A stretch of 64,000 nucleotides of DNA from Oscillospiraceae bacterium (GTDB taxonomy: Bacteria; Bacillota; Clostridia; Oscillospirales; Ruminococcaceae): contig JAQUYD010000009.1 of the NCBI GenBank assembly GCA_028692035.1, positions 1 to 64,000 of the forward strand. Direction: 5' to 3'. The notes beneath the pieces are model-generated. The model was not told the origin of the DNA. It ran no database searches and worked only from the letters and a program-made list of their open reading frames with translations. This document shows positions 1-8,060 of this stretch, piece by piece (positions within the stretch are counted from its first letter, which is position 1; every line of letters begins with the position of its first letter). The position numbers and the translations under genes are program-made.

Positions 1-798
1 TATGAGGGCGTATACTTGAAGCTCCCCTCCACCCCGGCTGAGATCGGCGAAGCATGGGGAGAGCTGGACAACATCAGTTCGGACGATGCCTCCACTAAAA
101 TTGTAGAGGCAATCAGCAATGTCTATACCCTCAACGGCATCAAGAGCAAGACCGTGGGCGACGGTCAGCACGGAACGGCGCGCTGGGCGTCCAAGAAAGA
201 GATACAGCAGACCTACAAGCACGTCCCGTTCAAACCGGAGGCGTGGCGCAAGGGAAAAGAGCTGCCCAAAGACCAAGGCATCATCCTCGGATGCGCGGGC
301 AAGAAAAATGAGGTAACCGCACTGGTGGATACCGACGACGTCCACACTTTGATGATAGGCGCATCCGGCGTGGGCAAGACTGCCTTCTTTTTATACCCCA
401 ACCTCGAGTACGCCTGCGCTACCGGAATGTCGTTCCTCTGCACAGATGTAAAAGGGGATCTGTTCCGCAACTACGGAGCAATAGCCAAGGATCATTACGG
501 GTACAACATTTCCGTTATCGACCTGCGAAGCCCCACACGCTCTGACGGTAATAATATGCTGCACTTGGTTAATCGCTATATGGATATCTATCGTAAAGAA
601 CCGGAGAACCTCTCTGCCAAAGCAAAAGCTGAGAAGTACGCCAAGATCATATCCAAGACCATCATCAACTCCACAGGCGACAGCGCCAACTACGGACAAA
701 ACGCATTCTTCTATGCGCGGTACATGAAATATCTTGAACGCGCGGCCTGCGGTCTTTTCTCCGTTCAATGCTCCGCGGCAGCTGAGACAAGACCATGA
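1..798 (+). CDS. VirD4/TraG-type conjugal coupling protein, fragment
   Basis: The reading frame is open from base 1, so the N-terminal membrane part lies outside the window. Type IV coupling proteins are inner-membrane ATPases that deliver the relaxase-DNA complex to the secretion channel. Visible are the conserved approach GTARWAS, the Walker A motif GASGVGKT (encoded near 358-381) and the following strand CTDVKGDLFRNYG, all typical of the family. The homology stops after YGQNAFFYA at about base 717. The last 26 residues up to the stop at 798 are unrelated and are read from the back of a helicase gene on the other strand. The Walker B half is therefore missing and the protein should be inactive. 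It marks the region as conjugative-element DNA. Confidence 0.85.
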   Translation, partial: YEGVYLKLPSTPAEIGEAWGELDNISSDDASTKIVEAISNVYTLNGIKSKTVGDGQHGTARWASKKEIQQTYKHVPFKPEAWRKGKELPKDQGIILGCAGKKNEVTALVDTDDVHTLMIGASGVGKTAFFLYPNLEYACATGMSFLCTDVKGDLFRNYGAIAKDHYGYNISVIDLRSPTRSDGNNMLHLVNRYMDIYRKEPENLSAKAKAEKYAKIISKTIINSTGDSANYGQNAFFYARYMKYLERAACGLFSVQCSAAAETRP

Positions 799-1285
799 TC
801 GGGGCATGCAGCTCTGCCGCGGCCGCTTTTATCTCCATCATCGCGCGCTCGATTCTCGCACTCGTATTCTTGCCGCTAAACGATAGCAGCTGAAAATAGT
901 CCAGAATGATAAAATCAAAGCCCCCAGCAGCGGTAACGATTTCCCTGATTGCTCTGATATCCAATTTAGGATTATCATACACCGTAATCGTCCCAGTGTC
1001 TGGCGATGAAGATTCACCAAGGGTTGATGCTGAGCAGAGCTTGCGTTTAAGCAGCCTTGCGGTGATACGTTCTTTAGAGTCCTCCAACGAGAAAAAGGCA
1101 ACCTTCTTGGCCTCCTTTGTGGCGAGCTGCACCGCGATGTCCAGCGCAAAAGCGGTTTTGCCCATGCCGGGTCTGGCCGCCAGAAAAATCACATTGTCCT
1201 GCATGATCCCACCGATGCAGTCATCCAAAGCGCTAAAGCCCGTGGATAGTCTGTTCGCGTGTTCTGCCTCCATTGAATGCACCAC
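665..1285 (-). CDS. DnaB-like replicative helicase, ATPase domain only, 3' truncated
   Basis: RecA-type core of a DnaB-family helicase. Seen are TGFSALDDCIGG, Walker A ARPGMGKTA (residues about 37-45), Walker B FIILDYFQLL (about 125-134) and LSQLPRSIERR, which matches the DnaB motif LSQLSRxVExR. The usual N-terminal domain of roughly 150 residues is absent, so the protein starts directly at the helicase domain. The start is uncertain: GTG at 1285 overlaps the upstream stop (TAGTG), with a further GTG at 1282 and an ATG at 1273. Recognisable sequence ends at RPRVQDI (base about 728), and the tail to 665 comes from the coupling-protein gene. It is the last gene of the leftward WYL operon. It is likely non-functional as it stands. 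Confidence 0.75.
   Translation of the reverse strand: MVHSMEAEHANRLSTGFSALDDCIGGIMQDNVIFLAARPGMGKTAFALDIAVQLATKEAKKVAFFSLEDSKERITARLLKRKLCSASTLGESSSPDTGTITVYDNPKLDIRAIREIVTAAGGFDFIILDYFQLLSFSGKNTSARIERAMMEIKAAAAELHAPIMVLSQLPRSIERRKDRRPRVQDISCTAHRRMRFVRSWRCRLWS
717..728. other. Rearrangement breakpoint between virD4 and dnaB fragments
   Basis: Family-like sequence of the plus-strand coupling protein ends at 717 (…AFFYA), and that of the minus-strand helicase ends at about 728 (…RPRVQDI). Both genes lose their 3' parts in the same dozen bases. That is the signature of an inversion, deletion or assembly join, not of two independent decays. Confidence 0.6.
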
Positions 1286-1953
1286 TATTCGTGAACAGCA
1301 ATGGCCTCAGCGTGTTTGGCAAGGATCTCTGCCATAGCATCAACCAAGGCATAATGCAGAAAGCAATCCTTTGTCCGTGCTTCGGGATGAGCGAAGGACA
1401 CGATGATCCTTTTACCATCCACGACATACCAGACGCCGCGGGTGGTCATTTGCCATATGGGGTTGCCCCCATCATGCAAACAGTCGAAGAAGGGCTTTTC
1501 CGTCCCGCAGCAGATGATGATGTCGGGGTCATAGACGGCAAGCTGCTTTCTCAGCACATCCTGATATGTCCCGGCGGCAGTTGCAATATCCCGACCATTT
1601 GAGGTGTGACCGCCGGAGGTCTTTTTGAGGTTGACGGCGCAGATCTTCTTGAGATAAGCGCCTCTGCGCTCCTCATTGTGATTTTCCCAATAGCTCCAAT
1701 CCTGCGGATGCTCCAGATCGAGGAGCGCCTCTGTCCAGCGCGCGATATTATCCCAGGTCTGCGAGCGTCCGCCCTCACGCAAGAACTCACGCAGATCCCA
1801 GCCCTTGCCGCCGTTGACCTCTTTGAGTATGTAGACGATCTTATACTTTGCGGCAAGGTATTCCGCCTCTTCAACAAGGCCGTCCGGGACGATATCCGGG
1901 TCAACGGCTCTCAATTCCGAAAAGAGCTGGTTTTCTTTTTCTCGAATGCTCAC
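1285..1953 (-). CDS. Uracil-DNA-glycosylase-like protein, function unknown
   Basis: About 222 residues. The GTG start at 1953 overlaps the upstream stop as GTGA; a GTG at 1962 is the alternative. The pattern of a hydrophobic strand with VNGG (KIVYILKEVNGG), then a mid-protein NLKK segment, then DIIICCG and a late SFAHPEAR recalls the layout of the uracil-DNA-glycosylase superfamily (early strand plus water-activating loop, late HP motif). I do not see a textbook catalytic motif, so this is a fold-level guess. It sits between the DUF4365-like gene and the helicase fragment in one tightly packed operon, and a second protein of similar style (4831-5613) lies five genes upstream. Confidence 0.45.
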   Translation of the reverse strand: MSIREKENQLFSELRAVDPDIVPDGLVEEAEYLAAKYKIVYILKEVNGGKGWDLREFLREGGRSQTWDNIARWTEALLDLEHPQDWSYWENHNEERRGAYLKKICAVNLKKTSGGHTSNGRDIATAAGTYQDVLRKQLAVYDPDIIICCGTEKPFFDCLHDGGNPIWQMTTRGVWYVVDGKRIIVSFAHPEARTKDCFLHYALVDAMAEILAKHAEAIAVHE

Positions 1954-2426
1954 TCTGCACACCCCGCAATCGTATCAATCATTTTCTCGAGCTTGTACTG
2001 CTGGAGCTCCGGCATCGTTTTGGAGGAGAGGTTGACGCCGTACTCCGGAGCAGACTTCTTCCCCTCATAGGCGTGATAGACCAGCAGCTTGCTGTTGGAG
2101 TTCCGCCACGCGGCGGCGGGGATCACATACATATCGGGATGCTCTCCGTCGCTGAGTAAAATGAGGATGAGGTAAAGCGAGCTGTCTTCCACATTGAAGT
2201 GTTCCTGACGCATGAAAACATATTTCGTGCTTTCACGCACAGACTTTACCTGAAACTTCAAAAACCCGCTCTTTGTCTCCGCCACAAAGTCGATGCCATG
2301 GTCATCCACCTCGGCGGTGTAGACGCTCATGCCGTAAGACGTGAGCGCCATCTTCGCGTAATACTCGCAAAATGCGCCCAGCTTCTGCGGCGTGAGTTCC
2401 TTCCGGGACCAGATCAGATTATACAT
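1950..2426 (-). CDS. DUF4365-like PD-(D/E)XK-fold protein
   Basis: 158 residues. Near the N-terminus are EYYAKMALTSYGMSVYTAEVDDHGIDFVAE and then FLKFQVKSV; only the key residues matter here: an early Glu in the first helix, the Asp of GID, and the Gln-Val-Lys of QVK. That Glu…Asp…QxK arrangement is the restriction-endonuclease-like core seen in DUF4365 and related families. It could be a nuclease or only a nucleic-acid-binding relative. The RBS AAGGAG precedes ATG 2426, and the start overlaps the upstream cysteine-rich gene by 8 bases, implying translational coupling. Confidence 0.55.
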   Translation of the reverse strand: MYNLIWSRKELTPQKLGAFCEYYAKMALTSYGMSVYTAEVDDHGIDFVAETKSGFLKFQVKSVRESTKYVFMRQEHFNVEDSSLYLILILLSDGEHPDMYVIPAAAWRNSNSKLLVYHAYEGKKSAPEYGVNLSSKTMPELQQYKLEKMIDTIAGCAE

Positions 2427-2922
2427 TTCGTTTTATCTCCTTTTTCAGTTCTTCCAGCCAATTCTCGTATTTCTTTTGTGCCTTGATAAAATCGTAGGAA
2501 TCCTCACCGGAAATGCCTTCAAATGATACTTTCTCGCCCATGTACGATAGCGCGTCATCTTCATCATCGCGGAGCAAGCCGACAAAGTCCCGCATCAGTT
2601 GCCAAATACCTTTGTCCGGCGCGTCACGCAGAGCGGCAGTAGGGTCATTCGCCTTGCTCCATGCGGCCAGACGCTCCTCCTTGGGGACATGGCGGAAGCT
2701 GTTCACGCGGTCGTACTCCGCAGCCTGATCCAGCACGCTCACATCGCAGTCGAAGTCAAAGTCATCCCAGCAGCATTCGCAGCCTTCCCCTTGGATCGAG
2801 CCACGATATCGCTCACAGCGAAGGCACGGAGTTTTCATCGGCACGATCTTAATGAAACCATTGATTTTCTTGCAGTAGATGCAGTTGTCGGAATCGGGAT
2901 ACAGAAAGTGTGTTATTTTCAT
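2419..2922 (-). CDS. Cysteine-rich hypothetical protein
   Basis: 167 residues; family not recognised. The first 55 residues carry three close cysteine pairs (CIYC, CLRC, CECC), a likely structural zinc site. The middle is acidic (WDDFDFDCDV), and the C-terminal half is helical and ends in a lysine-rich tail (EELKKEIKRN). A strong RBS AGGAGG lies before ATG 2922. It overlaps the DUF4365-like gene by 8 bases and follows the 283-residue unknown by 19 bases, so the three are co-translated. A DNA- or protein-binding adaptor is plausible but unproven. Confidence 0.6.
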   Translation of the reverse strand: MKITHFLYPDSDNCIYCKKINGFIKIVPMKTPCLRCERYRGSIQGEGCECCWDDFDFDCDVSVLDQAAEYDRVNSFRHVPKEERLAAWSKANDPTAALRDAPDKGIWQLMRDFVGLLRDDEDDALSYMGEKVSFEGISGEDSYDFIKAQKKYENWLEELKKEIKRNV

Positions 2923-2941
2923 CGAATGTTCCTCCTAATGA

Positions 2942-3793
2942 TTATTGGCATGGGCAAAGCGTGCAGTCTTCTATACCATCGCAGGAGAAGTCCGAAAAGC
3001 AATGCCGTGGATAGCAATACTGCTCACCCTCCGCGTTCCGCAGCTCATAGGACGCGCCCTTACCGTCGCCCCAAATGCGATATGTGTAATCAGCTCCATC
3101 AAAACGGATCGCGCCATGCTCCTCCCATGCATCATCCCCATCGATTCCAATGTCACAGAGCCGGCCTTCCAGCTCACGGTAGAGATCATCAAAAGAATTC
3201 AGCAGCGCGCAAAATACCTCTTGCCCGGTATGGAACTCGCACAGGCCGACAATTTCAAAGAAGTATCGATAGGACTGGTCGCGCTGCCATTCGTCAGCCA
3301 ACGCCTCGTTGGGATAGTAGAAGCCCCACACATCGGTATAGGTCTTTTCCTCATTTGGGCGCTGAAAAGCATAGCGGCAAAATGCCTTCTCATACTGGTA
3401 GCGGTGCTTCACATAAACGGAGAAACCGCACATGAATTCGGCTTGATTCAGATATTCGCTCAGCTCCTCGAACAGGTCGAAGCCATGTATCTCCCAAGAG
3501 GCGGCTTGAGGCTGTGAAACTCCGTCGATAAAGTCGCTCATAATCAGTTCGTTACTCGCCAGAAAATAATTGTATGCGGGAACATCAACCGGCGCGGAAC
3601 CCTGTGCGTCAAATCGAATCGTCCTGCCGTCAACAGCCGCACGCTGAAGCATATCCCCGACAACGCCTGCCCGCTCCGCAAAAGTCGGCACCCGGAGCGT
3701 GGGGCGCACATTTCGTTTCTTCAGCTTTTGCTCCTCGAGCCAAACATCCGCCGATATCAGCTCAAGGAGCGTTTCCAACTGAATCGTCTCCAT
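2942..3793 (-). CDS. Hypothetical protein, 283 residues, cysteine-rich C-terminus
   Basis: Family not recognised. The start is ATG 3793, placed by the RBS TTGAGGTGA just upstream and only 10 bases after the stop of the ADP-ribosylglycohydrolase gene. The N-terminus (METIQLETLLELISADVW) is helical, the centre is rich in Tyr, Phe and Trp, and the last 40 residues contain eight Cys residues, ending CTLCPCQ, which suggests metal binding or a redox site. It lies inside the WYL operon, so it likely works with the neighbouring ADP-ribose and DNA-processing proteins. Confidence 0.6.
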   Translation of the reverse strand: METIQLETLLELISADVWLEEQKLKKRNVRPTLRVPTFAERAGVVGDMLQRAAVDGRTIRFDAQGSAPVDVPAYNYFLASNELIMSDFIDGVSQPQAASWEIHGFDLFEELSEYLNQAEFMCGFSVYVKHRYQYEKAFCRYAFQRPNEEKTYTDVWGFYYPNEALADEWQRDQSYRYFFEIVGLCEFHTGQEVFCALLNSFDDLYRELEGRLCDIGIDGDDAWEEHGAIRFDGADYTYRIWGDGKGASYELRNAEGEQYCYPRHCFSDFSCDGIEDCTLCPCQ

Positions 3794-3803
3794 TTGTGTC
3801 ACC

Positions 3804-4844
3804 TCAAGGTAATAGAGACATGGCCATACGGACGATATAATCCGACAGCTCGACTTGTTTGCACCATTCGATGGGGAACGCGTGCTTTCCCAAAATGCAG
3901 CCCATAATGTTGCCGCATATGGCGCCGGTGGAGTCGCTGTCCCCATCGTGATTGACCGCCATGACCAACGCACGCTCACAGTCCGCACATACCAGGGCGC
4001 AATAGACGGCAATCGCCAGTGCTTCCTCCGCAATCCAGCCTTCGCCAAGAGCGGCAATCGCCTTGGCAGAAGAAAGCCCGGACGCCGCCATGAGCTGCGC
4101 CTCAGTCAATGCCTGTGTGACCTCGCCGCTGTCCTTGTGCTTCTCCAGCTCGGATCGTACCGCGCCTAAAGCTTCGGGAAGTTCTTGTTCGGCAGAAAGA
4201 AGTGCAATGAGCATAGCAAAAGCACCTGCGGCAAGGTAGCCGCTCGGATGCCCGTGGGTGATGGCTGCGGCTTTACAGCCCACATCGAATGCCTTGACCG
4301 GGTCGCGCCAGTAGTACAGTCCCACAGGCGCCACACGCATCACACCGCCACAGCCCTTGCTGTTGTTGAGAGGCTTCTCCATCGTGCCCATGCCGGTTTG
4401 CAGCGCACTGAGGCAGGTGTTGCCCGGCGCGCGTTGTGCAAACAGCTCCTTTTGATCCAGAATGAAATCATCGCGGCCCTCGGCAATGGTACGCTCCAGC
4501 CAGCTCTTATTCCTGATCTGCCCCGTCTGTGTGTAAAGCCAGCGCTGATATGCCTTATACAATGACTTCGAAATACTGGGCATCGTTCCGCCCAGGGAAC
4601 CGGCATCGGTGCGGTCCACGGTGCTTTTCCATAGCTGAAAGGCATTCGCCGTGAAAAGCGTCATCTGCGTATCGTCTGAGATCAGCGCTTTGCCGGAAAC
4701 GTCGTCAACAATGAGGTCAGTCAGACCGGCGCTCCCATAAGCGCTGATGATCTGCCGGCGGGACATAAACTCAATCGGATATCCAAGGGAGTCGCCGATC
4801 GCGCCACCCAAAAGGCAGCCTCGAAAGCGGTTAGATAGCTCCAC
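3804..4844 (-). CDS. ADP-ribosylglycohydrolase (DraG family)
   Basis: 346 residues. The family removes ADP-ribose from proteins (DraG, ARH3) or from nucleic acids using two Mg ions. Visible signatures are RGCLLGGAIGDSLGYPIEF at the N-terminus, SDDTQMTLFTA (first metal-binding acidic pair), THGHPSGYLAAGA, and NHDGDSDSTGAICGNIMG near the C-terminus (second metal site). All catalytic acidic positions look intact. The start is GTG 4844, chosen because GGAGG lies six bases upstream and the protein then begins VELSNRFRG like other members; it overlaps the upstream gene by 14 bases. In this operon it may reverse a modification made on host or invading DNA or protein, but no ADP-ribosyltransferase is visible beside it. 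Confidence 0.85.
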   Translation of the reverse strand: MELSNRFRGCLLGGAIGDSLGYPIEFMSRRQIISAYGSAGLTDLIVDDVSGKALISDDTQMTLFTANAFQLWKSTVDRTDAGSLGGTMPSISKSLYKAYQRWLYTQTGQIRNKSWLERTIAEGRDDFILDQKELFAQRAPGNTCLSALQTGMGTMEKPLNNSKGCGGVMRVAPVGLYYWRDPVKAFDVGCKAAAITHGHPSGYLAAGAFAMLIALLSAEQELPEALGAVRSELEKHKDSGEVTQALTEAQLMAASGLSSAKAIAALGEGWIAEEALAIAVYCALVCADCERALVMAVNHDGDSDSTGAICGNIMGCILGKHAFPIEWCKQVELSDYIVRMAMSLLP

Positions 4845-5613
4845 CCGGCACCTCCAGTTCTGCAAAAGCGGCCATAGCTCCACCGATAATATCAGCGGGC
4901 GTCCTGAACTCCGGCCGCATTGTGACCACTACTTTGCAGTCGTGATATAAGCCGCTGCTGACCGTATATTTCCCAAACTGTTTCTGGTCGTTATGCTCGA
5001 CCATGTCGCACAGCGGCTGGTTTTCCCAGAAGGCGCGATACCAGTCCTGCCCGGTGACAAAGAGAATGTGCGTGGGCGCAAACTCATTTATTTGCTCCCG
5101 CAGAAGCTCCCGGCAGGTGGCGCGCTGCGCCCTTTGCATAGCGTCATCTGGATTGCCGCCATCCTTCGGTGCGATTGCATACAAGTTGCTCCAGACGATG
5201 TGCTCGTACCAGCGAGGCGGTATCCCATCCTCGCTCCAGCCGTTTAAGCGGCGTGTGATCTCCTTGACAGTCTTCCAGAACGGGCTCGTGCGCAGGTTAT
5301 AATGCGTCTCCTCACCGCGGGCGTTGAGGTACGATTCAGAAGCAAGTTCCGCATCATAGTCGCCGGCCTTATTTTTGTGTCCAAGCCATGAAAAGCCCCT
5401 GCCATCCAAACTGGTCTCCGCCGACGCCATAAACGCAGCCTCGTCGCCGGCCATGAACTCGTCCCAGCCGTTGACCGCTCTGCCGACCACCATGAGTTTG
5501 ACTGTTCCCGCTCGGCCATACTCCTCGCCGCAAATGGGAAAGAAGTTTGACAGTCTTATCTTCATTGCATCGGCATAGAGATGGCCGTAGAGTTCCTTCA
5601 TTCTGTCATTCAT
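4831..5613 (-). CDS. Uracil-DNA-glycosylase-like protein, second copy type, function unknown
   Basis: About 260 residues. The start ATG 5613 has GAGGG upstream and overlaps the stop of the WYL gene by 8 bases. It contains the early strand KLMVVGRAVNGW, a mid-protein VWSNLYAIAP (like the LTNxVKC-type strand of glycosylases), and THILFVTGQDW, then a late VVTMRPEF. The order resembles the uracil-DNA-glycosylase fold and parallels the protein at 1285-1953, but sequence identity between the two looks low and no diagnostic catalytic motif is certain. Function is unknown. Confidence 0.45.
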   Translation of the reverse strand: MNDRMKELYGHLYADAMKIRLSNFFPICGEEYGRAGTVKLMVVGRAVNGWDEFMAGDEAAFMASAETSLDGRGFSWLGHKNKAGDYDAELASESYLNARGEETHYNLRTSPFWKTVKEITRRLNGWSEDGIPPRWYEHIVWSNLYAIAPKDGGNPDDAMQRAQRATCRELLREQINEFAPTHILFVTGQDWYRAFWENQPLCDMVEHNDQKQFGKYTVSSGLYHDCKVVVTMRPEFRTPADIIGGAMAAFAELEVPGGAI

Positions 5614-6613
5614 GCTGTTCGCCCTCGCTTTCATATCGTTTGCGGATGCTGTCAAGCCTTCTCACAAGCTCCGCCCGGACGCTCTCGGGCTCAACGATGG
5701 TCATATGCTCCCCATATTGGAGCAGCCAGAAATATAACCCGTCGCTCTCCATCACATCCACCGCCACATGGAATCCATCTTCTACGGGAATAAATCTGAT
5801 TTCATCTCCAAAGAAATCAATGAGATCGTCCACCATATAGCTCTTGACAAACAGCTTGAGGCGGAGTCGCTCTCCACCGTATCGGTACAGGGAAGCACGG
5901 ACATACTCCTCGATTTGCAGATCCGCATTATCACCAAGAACCTCTTTCGCCTGCTTGCGCGGCTCGTCGCAGATCGAGAGCGATTTCATGCGATCCAGCC
6001 GATAGTAGCTGAGATCGCTGTATTTATCATAGTTGCCGATCAGGTAGTAGTGCTCGTCCTGCCAGATCAGCGCATAGGGATTGACGATATATCGCATTCC
6101 GTCCTTGCGGAGCTGCGGCTTCAACGCGGTATCCGTATAGGTGTATTGAAAGGCGATTTTGCGATTGGCCTTTGTCGCTTTCAGTACGGAGTCGATGTTG
6201 ATCTTTGTGGTCGCATTGCGGCTCTTGATGCGAAGCTTGACAGGCGTAACGGCCTTGAGCATACGCTGACTGCCTGCGCTTGTCAGCTTGGATAGCTTCT
6301 GCGCCAATTGTTCAGCGCTTTCATAGGTGAGAAACTTAGCGCCCCAGACCGCATCGATCAGGATCTTCAGCTCCCAATCCTCAAAGTCGCGGCTAACCAT
6401 GTAATAGCCCTGCTTGTTGTCCTCGCTGAGCGCAATATCGTAGCCGGCGTCATCTTTCAGGATGTTGATATCCCGGCAGATCGATTTGCGTTCCGCGCTG
6501 ATTCCATAAAGCAGCAGCTTGTCCCCGATCTGAGCGGCTGTCAGCGGATGATCCTCGTCTGTCTCTGAGAGTATTTCAAGTATTTTGAGCAGCTTTAGTT
6601 TTGCATTGGCCAC
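5606..6613 (-). CDS. WYL-domain transcriptional regulator
   Basis: 335 residues. The N-terminal winged helix-turn-helix (TAAQIGDKLLLYGISAER followed by RDI) is of the DeoR/HTH_11 type. The middle is a WYL domain (IAFQYTYTD, YIVNPYALIWQDEHYYLIG, YRLDRMKSLSI), followed by the C-terminal WCX extension. WYL proteins are ligand- or nucleic-acid-sensing regulators that often control phage-defence and DNA-damage genes. The start is GTG 6613 with GGATGAGG upstream. It is the first gene of the leftward operon and overlaps the next gene, so it probably autoregulates the whole unit. Confidence 0.88.
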   Translation of the reverse strand: MANAKLKLLKILEILSETDEDHPLTAAQIGDKLLLYGISAERKSICRDINILKDDAGYDIALSEDNKQGYYMVSRDFEDWELKILIDAVWGAKFLTYESAEQLAQKLSKLTSAGSQRMLKAVTPVKLRIKSRNATTKINIDSVLKATKANRKIAFQYTYTDTALKPQLRKDGMRYIVNPYALIWQDEHYYLIGNYDKYSDLSYYRLDRMKSLSICDEPRKQAKEVLGDNADLQIEEYVRASLYRYGGERLRLKLFVKSYMVDDLIDFFGDEIRFIPVEDGFHVAVDVMESDGLYFWLLQYGEHMTIVEPESVRAELVRRLDSIRKRYESEGEQHE

Positions 6614-6725
6614 GCCTCATCCCACCCTTCGATTTGATTATACCATAAGACCGCCACCAAATGTGGTACAAGTTGATGGTGCGGGGAAAACTGCGGTAAA
6701 CACATGCAGAAACGAATATATAAAG

Positions 6726-6758
6726 AGGCCAGCCACTTGTCTTTGAAGTGGCTGGCCT
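6726..6758 (-). terminator. Stem-loop terminator after the 238-residue gene
   Basis: A perfect 13-bp stem (AGGCCAGCCACTT / AAGTGGCTGGCCT) with a 7-base loop lies 5 bases past the stop at 6763. Read leftward it is followed by CTCTTTATAT. It separates the ATPase/Toprim operon from the WYL operon. Confidence 0.75.
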
Positions 6759-6762
6759 TGTA

Positions 6763-7479
6763 TTACTCGGTTCCCTCTTCGAGCGTGTGTTTCAACTCAA
6801 GCATCTTTTTTAGCATTCCTCTGTAATCGCGCCGCATCTCAGAAAAAATCACAGAGGCAACGCTTTCTTTGCTTTCGCCAGTAGCAGCTACCCATGTTTC
6901 GACGAACCATGTCATCAGTTCAACTTGCTCAGAATCGTCAAGGCTATCGACCTCATCATCAGATTCCGACAGCGACGGGTTTTCGTCATAATACTTTTCT
7001 ATAAGAGAAGTTAATTCTGGATTGCTCTTGATCATGGATTCCAAGATTTCCTGTTTGTCAGCAATTTCCTCAAAGTAGAAGAACCAAACATAGATTCTCA
7101 GCTTACCGTCCTCAGTCGCTTGAAATGTCAATGAGTGCGATTTGTCAGCAAACTCCATTAGCAGGTTTCGGTCATCCCGACTACCAAACTCGGCAAATGG
7201 CAGAATAAGATCGATGGACGCATCCCACTTCTTGTAGTCGACCACGCCTCTGACTCTCCCGCCCCAGCGTTTTGCCAGTTCGTCAGCACGCTCAAGTAAA
7301 TACTCGTAATTTGCTTTATCTGCGGGAACAACCACCTTGGGGATGGTTTCCATGGCTTTGGCATATTCCGAAAGGAATCCACCATCAACGGCAATATCGA
7401 ATATTGCTGATGCTGTATCCTCCTTGCTCTGCTGCTTGTGTTCTTGCTCGTAATCGCGCTCAAATACTATGTTATCCAT
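6763..7479 (-). CDS. Acidic hypothetical protein behind the ATPase/Toprim pair
   Basis: 238 residues; not recognised. It is strongly acidic, especially at about 165-190 (DENPSLSESDDEVDSLDD), with a mixed alpha/beta N-terminal half containing GGRVRGVVDYKKWDASIDLILPF and a helical C-terminus. No membrane segment. It follows the Toprim-like gene by 80 bases in the same direction and is closed by a terminator, so it may be a third component or an accessory gene of that system. An acidic, DNA-mimic-like role is possible but only a guess. Confidence 0.5.
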   Translation of the reverse strand: MDNIVFERDYEQEHKQQSKEDTASAIFDIAVDGGFLSEYAKAMETIPKVVVPADKANYEYLLERADELAKRWGGRVRGVVDYKKWDASIDLILPFAEFGSRDDRNLLMEFADKSHSLTFQATEDGKLRIYVWFFYFEEIADKQEILESMIKSNPELTSLIEKYYDENPSLSESDDEVDSLDDSEQVELMTWFVETWVAATGESKESVASVIFSEMRRDYRGMLKKMLELKHTLEEGTE

Positions 7480-7559
7480 CTTACCACCGCAATTCTGTGT
7501 TTACTCTCCATTCGATTGTCATTGCCATTCTGATATTAGCTTCGACAATAAGGACAGCA

Positions 7560-8060
7560 TCATTGTTTTACAAAGTCACTATTCTTTTCAAAAAATGCAA
7601 AGTCCGCCGGCGCATCTTCGGTCCATAGTTTCTCGACATTGAGGTTCACGCGCTCCAAGGCAACCCGTGCGTTGGTCATAGCGCAGAAGTCCCTTTTGAA
7701 ATCCTTATTGCTTTTACTATGCGTCAAATCAGATGTGCTTCTCAGGTCTGAGCAGCGGACAAGCTCGTCCTCAAAGTTCAAGACCTGTGGCAGAAAAACA
7801 ACCTTGATTTTTGAGCAATACTTGCCCAATCTTCTGATATTCTCCTTCCGGCAATCCGTAAGAGGTATGTCAGTATCAAAGACAAGCGCAACCGTTGTGC
7901 CCGGCTGAATGGTGATGAGCTGTGAGTTGGAAAGATTATTCTGGATGACATTGAAGACCTTTACACGCCCTGGGTGAATCTTCGGTGGTTGTTCCTTCAG
8001 GGCGTTCAGCAATTTCTCCTCGCATCGGCCTTCGACAAAATAGATACAGTTATTCTTCAT
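7560..8060 (-). CDS. RloB/Toprim-like effector of an ATPase-nuclease defence pair
   Basis: 166 residues. It starts at ATG 8060, 11 bases inside the end of the ATPase gene; a longer in-frame extension to 8129 lies wholly within that gene and is not needed. The first strand IYFVEGRCEEKLL supplies the Toprim-type Glu, and ALVFDTDIPLTD supplies the DxD metal pair, as in RloB, AbiLii and AriB-like proteins. In those systems the small Toprim partner is the toxic nuclease released by the ATPase sensor. At 166 residues it is shorter than AriB-type proteins (around 300 from memory), closer to RloB. Confidence 0.65.
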   Translation of the reverse strand: MKNNCIYFVEGRCEEKLLNALKEQPPKIHPGRVKVFNVIQNNLSNSQLITIQPGTTVALVFDTDIPLTDCRKENIRRLGKYCSKIKVVFLPQVLNFEDELVRCSDLRSTSDLTHSKSNKDFKRDFCAMTNARVALERVNLNVEKLWTEDAPADFAFFEKNSDFVKQ

